A stretch of 64,000 nt of DNA from JALZKA01 sp963701205 (GTDB lineage: Bacteria; Actinomycetota; Thermoleophilia; Solirubrobacterales; 70-9): the NCBI GenBank assembly GCA_963701205.1, contig OY969575.1:1178001-1242000 (forward strand), read 5' to 3'. Both the position numbers and the translations under genes were made by a program. This document shows, piece by piece, positions 17,105-25,334 of this stretch (positions within the stretch are counted from its first letter, which is position 1; the number at the start of each line of letters is the position of its first letter). Under the pieces are notes generated by a model, which was not told where the DNA came from, searched no databases, and saw only the letters and a list, made by a program, of their open reading frames with translations.

Positions 17105-18562
17105 GTGCGCAGGGATTCGGCAAGAGCACTAACCATCACCGCTGCCATGGTTTTGACCGCGGCGCTGCTTGCCGCCGCGTTCGTAGCGCTCGTCGGTGGC
17201 GGCGATGGTTCGCTCGATGGCAGCGCGGACGAGATCGTCGATCGGGCGGCCGAGTCCGGGTCCTCTAAAGGCAACGATCCGCTGGCCTTTGCCGCGGGCG
17301 ACGAAGACGAGCTGGCCCGGCGGGCGATCCTGGGCACGTCCCACGTGATCTTCGCCAAGAGCCCGGGCGGAGTTCTCGCTTCTGCCGCTCGGACCGGGCA
17401 GTGGCGCAGCCAGATCGAGGCGGCCGCGGATCGCCATGGCGTCGATGCCGATCAACTCGAGGCCCTCATCTTCCTGGAGAGCGCGGGACGCTCGCAGGTG
17501 ATCGCCGGCCAGAGCCCGGAGGCCGCCAGCGGCTTGGCGCAGATCCTGCCGGAGACGGCTGCGAACTTCCTTGGCATGCGGATCGATCTCCCGCGCTCGA
17601 TCGCGCTGACCCGCAAGATCGACAAGGCATCAATCAAGGGCGACGACAAAAGCGTTGACGAACTGGTCGCGGAGCGCGCCTCGGTTGACGAGCGCTTCAA
17701 CCCCGAGCGGGCGCTCGACGGCGCCGCCACGTACCTCGAGCTTGCCCGCGAGCGGCTTGGCGCCGACGATCTCGCGCTGGTCAGCTACCACATGGGAGTC
17801 GGCAACCTCCAGAACGTGATCGCTGCGTATGGCGACGAGGACGTGCCTTCCTACGCCCGGCTCTTCTTCGACTCCTCGCCGCAGGTCCACCCGCAGGCAT
17901 GGGCGATTCTGTCCAATCTGGGCGACGATTCAGCGCTCTACTTCTGGCGAGTCGAGGCCAGTCGGCAGATCATGGAGCGCTGGCGTGACGACCCCGATGA
18001 GCTTCAGGCCTTTGCCGATCTGGCGACAGAGAAGGCGACGCTCGAAGAGGTCTATCACCCGCGCGAGGAGACCGAGATCTTCTTCGAGCCCGGCGATGTG
18101 GCGAACGCTGTGGCGAGGGGCGATCTGGTGGCGGTTCCGAGTGAGCGTGCGTTGGGCTTCAAGGTGATGGCGCAGGCCGGTGAGCTGGCTCCGAGTCTTG
18201 GGGTCGAGCCAGCGCTCTATCGAACGCTCCGCCCCGAGGCGCTCGCGACCCTGACCTACATCGCCGCCAAGGTCAGAGCGATCTCCGGCGAGCGATCGCC
18301 CCTGCAGCTGACAAGCGCTGCCAGGGACGAGGCCTACCAGTCGCTGTTGACCCCGATCAACCCCGAGGCGACACAGGATTACTCGCTGCACACCACCGGG
18401 TTCTCGTTCGACATCCGGCGCAAGTACGCGTCCGGGCAGCAGGCGTCGGCGTTTCAGTTCGTACTGGACAGACTGCGAGCCCACGCGATCATCGACTACG
18501 CCGTTGAGCCCGCCGCGATTCACATCACCGTCAGCGACGAGGCCAAGATCCTGGCCGAGTAG
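17105..18562 (+). CDS. Lytic transglycosylase with C-terminal VanY/DUF5715-like domain
   Basis: A 485-residue membrane-anchored murein hydrolase. One transmembrane segment lies at residues 9-31. A Slt-type domain follows at about 95-245: catalytic Glu in ALIFLESAGRSQ, then ASGLAQILPETA, and SYHMGVGNLQ near its end. The last 90 residues hold SLHTTGFSFDIRRKY and a terminal EPAAIHITV. Their order and spacing resemble the HxxGxxxD and ExxH zinc and catalytic residues of VanY/M15 D,D-carboxypeptidases. One protein might thus cut both glycan and peptide bonds. The GTG start has a leaderless-type -10 box upstream. The second activity is an inference. Confidence 0.78.
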   Translation: MRRDSARALTITAAMVLTAALLAAAFVALVGGGDGSLDGSADEIVDRAAESGSSKGNDPLAFAAGDEDELARRAILGTSHVIFAKSPGGVLASAARTGQWRSQIEAAADRHGVDADQLEALIFLESAGRSQVIAGQSPEAASGLAQILPETAANFLGMRIDLPRSIALTRKIDKASIKGDDKSVDELVAERASVDERFNPERALDGAATYLELARERLGADDLALVSYHMGVGNLQNVIAAYGDEDVPSYARLFFDSSPQVHPQAWAILSNLGDDSALYFWRVEASRQIMERWRDDPDELQAFADLATEKATLEEVYHPREETEIFFEPGDVANAVARGDLVAVPSERALGFKVMAQAGELAPSLGVEPALYRTLRPEALATLTYIAAKVRAISGERSPLQLTSAARDEAYQSLLTPINPEATQDYSLHTTGFSFDIRRKYASGQQASAFQFVLDRLRAHAIIDYAVEPAAIHITVSDEAKILAE

Positions 18563-18570
18563 GTTGCCGC

Positions 18571-19032
18571 GTGATGAACGACTTCGAGGCGACGCCAGAG
18601 GCCTTCACCCAGATGCTTACCCAGATGATCCCGCTTGCGGGACAGATGGGGATCGAGGCCACCGAGCTGCGGCCGGGGCACGCCGCGGCGACGATTCCAA
18701 TCGAGGGCAACGGCAACCACCTGGGGACGATGTATGCGGGCGCGCTGTTTACCGTCGCCGAGGTGCTCGGCGGCGCTCTGGCTCTGTCCAGCTTCGACGT
18801 GACGAAGGTCTATCCCGTTGTCAAGGATCTGAAGATCACGTTCCTCCGGCCGGCCTCGACAGCTGTCACCGCCCGGGCCTCGATTCCGGACGAACGGATC
18901 GGCGAGTTGGCCGCCGAGGCGGCCGTAGACGGCAAGGCCGAGTTCATCCTCAGCGCGGAGGTCTTGGACGAGACCGGGCAACTGGTCGCCACCACCGAGG
19001 GGACCTACCAAATCCGCTCGCACGGCAGCTAG
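18571..19032 (+). CDS. Hotdog-fold thioesterase-like protein (DUF4442/YiiD C-terminal type)
   Basis: A 153-residue single-domain hotdog protein. The signature strand-helix HLGTMYAGALFTVAEVLGG sits near residues 50-70 and matches the PaaI/DUF4442 group, in which the residue after the HxGxMxxG block acts on the thioester. KDLKITFLRPAS is the following dimer strand. It may hydrolyse an acyl-CoA or act non-catalytically. It begins nine bases after the transglycosylase stop (GTG 18571 or ATG 18574), so cotranscription is likely, although no functional link is obvious. Confidence 0.75.
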   Translation: MMNDFEATPEAFTQMLTQMIPLAGQMGIEATELRPGHAAATIPIEGNGNHLGTMYAGALFTVAEVLGGALALSSFDVTKVYPVVKDLKITFLRPASTAVTARASIPDERIGELAAEAAVDGKAEFILSAEVLDETGQLVATTEGTYQIRSHGS

Positions 19033-19084
19033 CCCTGGCCGGCCCCCGCGCCGATCCCCCAGCCGGGTTTCCGGCCCCGGGGAG

Positions 19085-20161
19085 CTAGACCTTCACCGTC
19101 ATGATGTCGCCGTCCGCCATGGCGTAGTCGCGCCCTTCAAGCCGCAGCTTTCCGCGTTCCCGGGCGCCGGCGTAGCCACCCGCGGCAACCAGGTCTTCGC
19201 AGGCGACGACCTCGGCCCGAATGAACGCTGCCTGAATGTCGGTGTGGATCTTCGCCGACGCTTCCCAGGCGGTCGAGCCGCGGCGAACGTTGCGGGCCAC
19301 AGCCTCCTTGCCCTCGCCTGCCGTGAAGAAGGTGATCAGGTCAAGCAATTCGAAAGCCGTTCGAATCACGCGGGACAAGCCCGACTCGGCGATCCCAAGC
19401 TCGCTGCGAAGTTCTGCCGCCTCGTCAGCGTCGTCGATCTCCGCCAACTCCGACTCGATCCGAGCGCTGATCGCGACAGCCTTGGCGCCGGCGCCAGCGG
19501 CGTGGGCCAAGACCGCGTCCGGAACGGTCTCTGAGCCTTCGTCAACGTTGGCCACGTACAGGATCGGCTTTGAGGTGAGCGCGCCCAGCTGCCTCGGCGC
19601 GTGACTGGCCGCGGCCGGGACAGGCACCTCGCGTACCGGTCGGCCGGCGGCGAGGGCGGCAACCACGGCCTCAAGCCAGTCGCGCTCGGCGACAAGTGCC
19701 TTGTCGAGCGACTTCGCCTGCTTCGCGACGCGTTCCAATCGGCGCTCTGCCTGGTCGAGGTCGGCGGCCAGGAGCTCAAGCTCGATCAGCTCGATGTCAT
19801 CGGCCGGATCGAGCCGTCCCTCCGGATGAGGAACCCCGCCGTCGGCGTGGGCCCGCACGACGTGACAGATCGCGTCCGTTTCACGGATGGCCGCCAGAAA
19901 ACGGTTCCCAAGTCCCTCGCCTTCGGCCGCGCCGCGGACCAAACCCGCGATGTCGTGAAACTCGATCGTCTCGAGAACGACCTCGGAAGATCCGATCGTT
20001 TCCGCGATCTGCGCGAGACGTGGGTCCGGGACGGCGACGACGGCGACGTTCGGGTCAATCGTCGTAAACGGGTAATCGCCGGTCTCTGCGCCGCCCCGGG
20101 TGAGCGCGTTGAAGAGTGTCGACTTCCCCGCGTTGGGCAGGCCGACGATGCCGACCTTCAC
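19085..20161 (-). CDS. ychF: Redox-regulated ATPase YchF (Obg-like)
   Basis: A 358-residue universally conserved P-loop ATPase associated with ribosomes and oxidative-stress control. G1 is GLPNAGKSTLFNAL at residues 7-20, and G3 is DIAGLVRGAAEGEGLGN. The G4 position reads VANVDE instead of NKxD, explaining the family's preference for ATP over GTP. The C-terminal TGS domain closes with YAMADGDIMTVKV, as in E. coli. Its length is normal. Its start overlaps the PAP2 gene stop by four bases (ATGA), indicating translational coupling on the minus strand. Confidence 0.95.
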   Translation of the reverse strand: MKVGIVGLPNAGKSTLFNALTRGGAETGDYPFTTIDPNVAVVAVPDPRLAQIAETIGSSEVVLETIEFHDIAGLVRGAAEGEGLGNRFLAAIRETDAICHVVRAHADGGVPHPEGRLDPADDIELIELELLAADLDQAERRLERVAKQAKSLDKALVAERDWLEAVVAALAAGRPVREVPVPAAASHAPRQLGALTSKPILYVANVDEGSETVPDAVLAHAAGAGAKAVAISARIESELAEIDDADEAAELRSELGIAESGLSRVIRTAFELLDLITFFTAGEGKEAVARNVRRGSTAWEASAKIHTDIQAAFIRAEVVACEDLVAAGGYAGARERGKLRLEGRDYAMADGDIMTVKV

Positions 20162-20886
20162 TCCGTGGCCTCGGCTTCGGCGTGCTCGTGCGCTCGGTCG
20201 GAGACGAACTCCAGCATCCGTTCCTCCAGCGTGCGCTCGCCGACGGCCGGCACCAGGCCTCCGATCAGCGTGCCAAGAGCGATCCCGGCAAGAACGTCAG
20301 AGGGATAGTGCATTCCCAGATACGGCCGCGAAAAGCAGATCGCACCGGCCAGTGTGTAGAGCGGTAGCCGCGTACGCGGTTCGACCCGTCCGAAGGCCGT
20401 TGCGGCCGCGAGCGACGAGGTGGCATGTGCGGACGGAAACGAGAGCTTGGACGGCGCCTTCGCAAGCGCGGGGTGGTCATCGATCAGCGGTCGTTCACGC
20501 CCGACCAGGACCTTGATCGCGTAGTTGGCGACGATCGCACCCGGACCGGTCCCAGCCCCGAGCAGCCAGCGCCGGCGTTTGCCGGGGTCCGCCGCCGCCC
20601 CCGCCAGGCCAATCGCGACCCAGATCGCCGCGTATTCCCCAGCGTGGCCGAGCGCCTTGAAGGCTGATTCCGTTAGCGGGTCGTGGCCCCGAGTGCGAAG
20701 CGCGCGCAGGATCGCCTGGTCGATGCGGCCAACCAGGCCGGTCGGTCCCTGGGGCTTGCGGCGAAATCGGTTCAACCTCCTGGAGCGCACGCGGGCGAGG
20801 ATACGCACGCGGGAGGACCTGGCAATCACCGCCGCCACCACCGGACGGCAGGCCTTAGGCTGCGCGAATGCCAAATCCCTACGCAT
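20158..20886 (-). CDS. PAP2-family membrane phosphatase
   Basis: A 242-residue phosphatidic-acid/undecaprenyl-pyrophosphate phosphatase-like protein. All three PAP2 blocks are intact: KVLVGRERP, FPSAHATSS (catalytic His) and SRPYLGMHYPSDVLAG (second catalytic His). Several hydrophobic helices separate them. A likely role is lipid-carrier or phospholipid dephosphorylation at the membrane. The longest start (ATG 20886) overlaps the divergent acyl-CoA ligase by 19 bases and adds an Arg-rich N-terminus. A downstream GTG near 20808 may be the real start. The 3' end is coupled to ychF. Confidence 0.83.
   Translation of the reverse strand: MRRDLAFAQPKACRPVVAAVIARSSRVRILARVRSRRLNRFRRKPQGPTGLVGRIDQAILRALRTRGHDPLTESAFKALGHAGEYAAIWVAIGLAGAAADPGKRRRWLLGAGTGPGAIVANYAIKVLVGRERPLIDDHPALAKAPSKLSFPSAHATSSLAAATAFGRVEPRTRLPLYTLAGAICFSRPYLGMHYPSDVLAGIALGTLIGGLVPAVGERTLEERMLEFVSDRAHEHAEAEATE
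20856..20861 (+). promoter_or_regulatory. TAGGCT -10 box of a probable leaderless promoter (acyl-CoA ligase)
   Basis: TAGGCT ends six bases before the ATG at 20868. The intervening GCGCGA holds no ribosome site. The same hexamer recurs at the same position before several other genes here. Confidence 0.5.
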
Positions 20887-22403
20887 ACCCAGATGTCGAT
20901 GTCAGCGCGTTTGTGCTGGAGCACGCCGCAGAATTCGGCGACAAACCGGCCCTGATTGACGGGCCCACCGGTCGAACGATTACCTATGAGCAGCTCGACC
21001 AGGCGACAAGGGCGCTGGCATGTGGTCTGGCATCCCGCGGCTTTGGCAGCGGTGACGCGCTCGCGATCTACATGCCGAACCTGCCGGAATACGCGGTCGT
21101 CTATCACGGCGTTGCCAGGTCCGGCGGCAAGGCGACAACCGCGAACCCGCTCTACACCGCGCGGGAACTCGAACATCAGCTGCGCGATTCTGGCGCCTCG
21201 ATCCTGGTCACGGTCGGAGCGTTTTTGGAGGTTGCCAAGGAGGCCGCCGCGGGTGCGGGCGGAGTCGAGATCTTTGTGGTCGGGGATGCCGACGAAGGGC
21301 AGCCGATCAGCGAGCTGATGGGCGATCCCGCGGGTGCCTCGGTTGCAATTGAGGCAGCTACGCAGATCGCCGCGCTGCCGTACTCAAGCGGCACCACGGG
21401 CTTGCCGAAGGGCGTGATGCTGACCCACGCCAACCTGGTCGCCAACCTCACGCAGATGCAGGACGCGTTTCCGATCGAGCGCGACGACACCCTGATCGGT
21501 GTCCTGCCGTTCTTTCACATCTACGGGCAGACCGTGATCATGAACCAAGGCTTGCGAGCCGGAGCGACGATCGTGTCCATGCCCAGGTTCGAGCTTGACG
21601 AGTTCCTGAGCTTGATCGCCGCCCACGGCGTGACCCGCGCCTACGTCGTCCCGCCGATCGCACTCGCCCTGGCCAAGCACCCGGCCGTCGATGGACACGA
21701 CCTTTCAACCATCACGACGGTGATGTCCGGGGCGGCCCCGCTCGGCGCCGAGTTGGCCGAGCAGGTTGCCACGCGCCTCGATTGCAAGGTGGTCCAGGGC
21801 TACGGGTTGACCGAAACGAGTCCCGTCACTCACGTGATTCGCCCCGATGGCGAGAACCGCCCGGGATCGATTGGGCCGGCCCTTGCCGGCACCGAGTGCC
21901 GGCTCGTCGATCCGGAGAGCGGGGCTGACGCCGACGCCGGCGATCGCGGCGAGCTTTGGATCCGCGGCCCGCAGGTGATGGCCGGTTACCTGAACAACCC
22001 AGACGCCACCGCGGAGACGATCGACGCCGACGGCTGGCTTCACACCGGCGACATCGCCGTCGTTGACGCCGACGGCTTCTACTCGATCGTGGACAGGCTC
22101 AAGGAGCTGATCAAGTACAAGGGGTTCCAGGTTCCGCCCGCCGAACTTGAGGCGCTGTTGATCACGCACCCCGACGTCGCCGATGTGGCGGTGATCGGAG
22201 TCCCGGACGACGAGGCCGGCGAGTTGCCGAAGGCCTTTGTCGTGCCCGCCGGGGACTCCGTCGATCAGGAAGCGCTGATGGAGTTCGTTGCCGGCAAGGT
22301 CTCGCCGCAAAAACGGATTCGGCTGATTGAGGAGATCGACGAGATTCCGAAGGCCGCCTCCGGGAAGATCCTGCGCCGCATCCTCCGCGACCGCGCCGCC
22401 TAG
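20868..22403 (+). CDS. Acyl-CoA synthetase, 4-coumarate-CoA ligase-like
   Basis: A 511-residue adenylate-forming enzyme that activates a carboxylic acid with ATP and CoA. The P-loop-like core is LPYSSGTTGLPKGVMLTH (about residue 170), A5 reads GYGLTETSPVTH, and the hinge region is DRLKELIKYKGFQV. The catalytic Lys is in KAASGKILRR near the end. This motif form matches plant-type 4-coumarate:CoA ligases and bacterial relatives that take aromatic or medium-chain acids. The substrate cannot be read from sequence. It stands alone, divergent from PAP2. Confidence 0.88.
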   Translation: MPNPYAYPDVDVSAFVLEHAAEFGDKPALIDGPTGRTITYEQLDQATRALACGLASRGFGSGDALAIYMPNLPEYAVVYHGVARSGGKATTANPLYTARELEHQLRDSGASILVTVGAFLEVAKEAAAGAGGVEIFVVGDADEGQPISELMGDPAGASVAIEAATQIAALPYSSGTTGLPKGVMLTHANLVANLTQMQDAFPIERDDTLIGVLPFFHIYGQTVIMNQGLRAGATIVSMPRFELDEFLSLIAAHGVTRAYVVPPIALALAKHPAVDGHDLSTITTVMSGAAPLGAELAEQVATRLDCKVVQGYGLTETSPVTHVIRPDGENRPGSIGPALAGTECRLVDPESGADADAGDRGELWIRGPQVMAGYLNNPDATAETIDADGWLHTGDIAVVDADGFYSIVDRLKELIKYKGFQVPPAELEALLITHPDVADVAVIGVPDDEAGELPKAFVVPAGDSVDQEALMEFVAGKVSPQKRIRLIEEIDEIPKAASGKILRRILRDRAA

Positions 22404-22409
22404 AGGCGG

Positions 22410-23012
22410 CTACGCCTCAAGCCTGGCGAAGTAGCCGAGCGCCGGCCCTGAGCGTTCCCTGATTTGGAGTCCCGCCTTTGCCCCCAAGCGCTCAAGCGCT
22501 CCCGGCGAGGTGAAGTGCGGATCGCCGAAGAGCTCGCCAACGACCAGCCGACCGTCGGGAGCCAGCACCCGCGCGATCTCAGCGAGGGCCACCTCCGGGT
22601 CGGGGATCTCGCCCAGGACCGCTGTCAGGACCACCGCGTCGATCGAATCGTCTTCGTAGGGCAGCTCACGGGCATCGGCCAGCGTTGGCGTCACGTTGGC
22701 AAGCCCACGCTCGCCGGCTCTGCCCATGGTGTGATCGAGGAACTCCTGCTGCAGATCGAGGATCTCAATCTTGCCTTGAAGACCGACCCACTCGGCCATG
22801 ACCAGGGTGTAGTAGCCGGTTCCCGGGCCGATCTCCAGGATCCGCTCGCCCGCCGCGGGACGCAGGACGCTGCGGAGCCGCTCGCGCGTGATCAGGGGAT
22901 GGGGGGCGTCCACCCAAAAACGTTGCGAGTACGGACAGGCCGACGGGTTTTTGCGCCACCTATAGGAAGCGGCAAGAACTGCGAAGGCGATGAGCAGAAT
23001 GAGGCGGCGCAC
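22410..23012 (-). CDS. Membrane-anchored class I SAM-dependent methyltransferase
   Basis: A 200-residue protein starting with GTG 23012. A single N-terminal hydrophobic anchor (residues 3-18) is followed by a Rossmann methyltransferase: motif I ILEIGPGTGYYTLVMAEW, acidic ribose-binding DLQQEF, then ADARELPYEDDSIDAVV. The substrate is unknown; the fold resembles UbiE-type small-molecule enzymes. Its promoter holds a TAGGCT -10 box and, in the -35/-10 spacer, a CsoR-type ATACCCC/GGGGTAT dyad (23030-23046). It could therefore be induced by copper, another metal or a sulfur species. Confidence 0.75.
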   Translation of the reverse strand: MRRLILLIAFAVLAASYRWRKNPSACPYSQRFWVDAPHPLITRERLRSVLRPAAGERILEIGPGTGYYTLVMAEWVGLQGKIEILDLQQEFLDHTMGRAGERGLANVTPTLADARELPYEDDSIDAVVLTAVLGEIPDPEVALAEIARVLAPDGRLVVGELFGDPHFTSPGALERLGAKAGLQIRERSGPALGYFARLEA

Positions 23013-23019
23013 GGCGCGC

Positions 23020-23025
23020 AGCCTA
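23020..23025 (-). promoter_or_regulatory. TAGGCT -10 box upstream of the methyltransferase
   Basis: On the minus strand TAGGCT ends seven bases before GTG 23012. A -35-like TTAATA lies 18 bases further upstream (23049-23044). The spacer contains the CsoR-type dyad. Confidence 0.5.
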
Positions 23026-23029
23026 GCAG

Positions 23030-23046
23030 ATACCCCTAGGGGGTAT
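23030..23046. promoter_or_regulatory. CsoR/CstR-type operator palindrome
   Basis: ATACCCC (23030-23036) and GGGGTAT (23040-23046) form a perfect 7-bp inverted repeat around TAG. A and T ends flanking C4/G4 tracts are the known form of operators for the copper/sulfide-sensing CsoR family. It sits between -35 and -10 of the methyltransferase promoter and covers part of the upstream gene's stop codon. No CsoR gene is in this window. Confidence 0.5.
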
Positions 23047-23264
23047 TAACCGGAGAACCCGATTGCCTGGCCGCCGTCGTCAACGCGCAAAAAAACAACG
23101 GTCGCCAGATTCAGCGCGACGGTCCCCTCCTGGGTCTTCAAGTCGTGCCAGCCGCCGCCGCCTTCGACAGCCTTGCGAAGTTCCTTGAGCTCCGCCGCCG
23201 TGAGCCTGACGGAGAGCACCTGGCCGATCCCGAAGCCGATCTCGACCTTTGCCTTCTCGGCCAT
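23046..23264 (-). CDS. Small conserved-looking protein of unknown function
   Basis: A 72-residue protein from ATG 23264, whose start overlaps the stop of the preceding mini-ORF (TGATG). It has a strand-rich pattern: KVEIGFGIGQVLSVRL, a short helix (AAELKELRKAVE), a glycine turn, and strands ending in TVVFLRVDD. This suggests a compact beta-sandwich or barrel such as an OB/Sm-like fold, but I do not recognise a family. A longer TTG-initiated frame to 23345 exists but overlaps the epimerase gene and is less likely. It belongs to the epimerase operon. Confidence 0.55.
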   Translation of the reverse strand: MAEKAKVEIGFGIGQVLSVRLTAAELKELRKAVEGGGGWHDLKTQEGTVALNLATVVFLRVDDGGQAIGFSG

Positions 23265-23320
23265 CAGTGATCGACCCCGTCTCGTTGGGAAAAGTTGGGT
23301 TCGCTTCGTCCGTCGCTCAT
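23264..23320 (-). CDS. 18-residue translationally coupled mini-ORF
   Basis: ATG at 23320 overlaps the epimerase stop (TGATG) and is preceded, four bases away, by a full AAGGAG. The ORF encodes 18 residues (MSDGRSEPNFSQRDGVDH) and its TGA overlaps the ATG of the next 72-residue gene. It may be a bona fide micropeptide or only a coupling device that carries ribosomes to the downstream gene. No homolog is recognised. Confidence 0.4.
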   Translation of the reverse strand: MSDGRSEPNFSQRDGVDH

Positions 23321-23730
23321 CAGGCTCCTTCCGCGGGTTGGACAATCTCGGTCAGGACCCCGCCCGTTGATCGTGGGTGCAAGAACGCCACTCGGGATTG
23401 ACGGATTCCGGTCCGGGCGACCTCGTCGATCAACTCGACTCCCGCGCCTTTCAGGTTGGCGAGCGCCTCCTCGATCGCATCCACGCGGTAGGCGACGTGA
23501 TGCAGCCCCGGCCCCTTGCGGTCGAGAAACTTGCCGACGGGGGTGTCTGGCCCGAGCGGGCTCAGCAACTCCACGTGGCAGGCACCGACGTCAAGCAGGA
23601 TCGCCTCGACGCCCTGTTCCTCGACGACCTCGCGGTGGCTCAGGGGCATTGCAAATGCACCCTCGTAGAGCTTCAACGCCGCGTCGAGATCGTCGGTAGC
23701 GACGCCCACGTGATCGATCAACCCGAACAT
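23320..23730 (-). CDS. mce: Methylmalonyl-CoA epimerase-like VOC protein
   Basis: A 136-residue glyoxalase/VOC-fold protein of epimerase length. Metal ligands are in place: His in LIDHVGVA near the N-terminus, His in GLHHVAYRV, and Glu in GGVLTEIVQP. The order SPLGPDTPVGKFL between them is diagnostic for methylmalonyl-CoA epimerase rather than glyoxalase I. It would convert the (S)- to the (R)-isomer in propionate degradation. No mutase gene is in view. A TAAGCT box (23743-23738) ends seven bases before the ATG, and no ribosome site is present. It heads a short operon with two small genes. Confidence 0.85.
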   Translation of the reverse strand: MFGLIDHVGVATDDLDAALKLYEGAFAMPLSHREVVEEQGVEAILLDVGACHVELLSPLGPDTPVGKFLDRKGPGLHHVAYRVDAIEEALANLKGAGVELIDEVARTGIRQSRVAFLHPRSTGGVLTEIVQPAEGA

Positions 23731-23784
23731 CGGGCCGAGCTTACTCAGGACGGGGGCTCGGGCGGCTTGCTCGCGATTGCCGGT

Positions 23785-25294
23785 TCACGGGCTGAAGCGT
23801 CCGGTTCTGGGCCCTGCCGGCATCGCCCCGCTGGCCTCGCGATGGGCGCGCATGATCGACTGGATTTCCTCGCGCTCGATCACCTCGTTTTCGATCAAGC
23901 GTTCCGCCACCTGATCGAGCAGGTCTCGGTGGTCGGAGAGCAGCGCGTGGGCGCCACGGTAGGCCTCCTCAGCGATTGCCTGCACCTCCTCGTCGCGGAT
24001 CTGGCGCGTGGACTCAGCGAGGCCGTAGTCCTCGCCGGGAAGCTGGTGCGCCCGGATCTGTGTGCCCATCGCGTACTCGTAGACCATCGACCTGGCGATC
24101 TGGGTAACGCGCTTGAGGTCGTCGGAAGCACCGGTGGTTACCCGGCCGAACGTGATCTGTTCCGCGACCCGGCCCGCCAGCAGGACCTTCATGTAGTCGA
24201 TCAGCTCGTCGCGAGACTTCAGGTACCTGTCCTCGTGGGGCAGGTTGAGCGTGTAGCCGAGCGCCTTGCCCCGCGGGACGATGGAGACCTTCTGAACCTT
24301 GTCAACGCTCGGCAGCAGCTCCGAGGCGACGGCGTGGCCGGCCTCGTGCCAAGCGACGACCTTCTTTTCGTGATCGGAGATGACCTTTCGGGATTCGAGT
24401 CCGGCGACGACACGCTCGAGGGCGTCGTCGAAGTCGGTCTGGACGATGAACTCGCGTTGGGCTCGGCCCGCAAGAATCGCCGCCTCGTTCGCGAGATTGG
24501 CCAGATCGGCGCCCGTCAGTCCGGCACCGTGGCGCGCAACTCGCTCCAGGTCAACCTCCTGGGCGAGCGGTTTCGACTTCGGTGTGGACCTGCAGGATCG
24601 CGACCCGACCCTTCATGTCCGGCGGCGGGACGTAGACCTGGCGATCGAAGCGCCCCGGGCGAAGCAGCGCCTTGTCGAGCTTGTCGAGCATGTTCGAAGC
24701 GGCCATCACAACGACGTCGTCGCGGCTGTTGAAGCCGTCCATCTCGACGAGGAGCTGGTTCAGCGTTTGGTCGCGCTCGCCGGATACGTCTGAGCCGCGA
24801 TGCGCGCCGACCGCATCGAGCTCGTCGATGAAGACAATCGCGGGCGCGTTGTCGCGAGCCTCGTTGAAGAGCCGCCGGATTCGGGCCGCGCCAAGGCCGG
24901 CGAACATCTCGATGAACGACGAGGCGGACTGGCTCAGGAAGGTCGCGCCGGATTCGTGCGCGACGGCCTTCGCAAGCAGCGTCTTGCCGGTGCCCGGCGG
25001 ACCGTGGAGCAGGATTCCCTTGGGGGTGGTGGCGCCAAGCCGCTTGAACCGCTTCGGATCGGAGAGGAAGTCGACGATCTCCTGAAGCTCGTCCCTTGTT
25101 TCATCGACCCCGGCGACGTCGGCGAAGGTGACCGGTGCCTTCGATTTGGCCGTGATCTCCTGCGGCTTCGTCTTCGGCATCATCTTCAGCGTTCGCCACA
25201 TGAAGTAGGCGATCAGCCCGAAGAAGATCAGCGGTCCGTAGACGACCAGATAGTCCTCGAACTGTGCGTAGGTGAGCGCGTGTGAAGGCGTCAT
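23785..25294 (-). pseudogene. ftsH: FtsH-like AAA+ zinc metalloprotease interrupted by a +1 frameshift
   Basis: Membrane AAA+ protease split between two frames. From ATG 25294 one frame gives a single membrane helix, Walker A GPPGTGKTLLAKAVA, Walker B IVFIDELDAVGAHRG and LLRPGRFDRQV, then a stop at 24551. Removing one base near 24583 restores VH-PKSKPLAQEVDLERV and continues without a stop to 23785. That second part contains the zinc site AWHEAGHAVAS (24348-24334) and VTTGASDDLKR. The whole would be about 500 residues, shorter than usual because TM1 and the periplasmic domain are absent and the first helix is the usual TM2. The AAA sequence is divergent (SQSASSFIEMFAGLGAARIR). It could be a real pseudogene, an assembly error or, less likely, programmed frameshifting. 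Confidence 0.8.
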
Positions 25295-25334
25295 GTCGGG
25301 AGTGGGGCGAGCTCTGAGCCCCCACGTCATCCCT

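Noticed and set aside
24570..24600. Programmed ribosomal frameshifting in ftsH
   Set aside because: There is no slippery heptamer, internal Shine-Dalgarno or downstream pseudoknot that I can see, and neighbouring genes carry similar indels, so damage or sequencing error is simpler.
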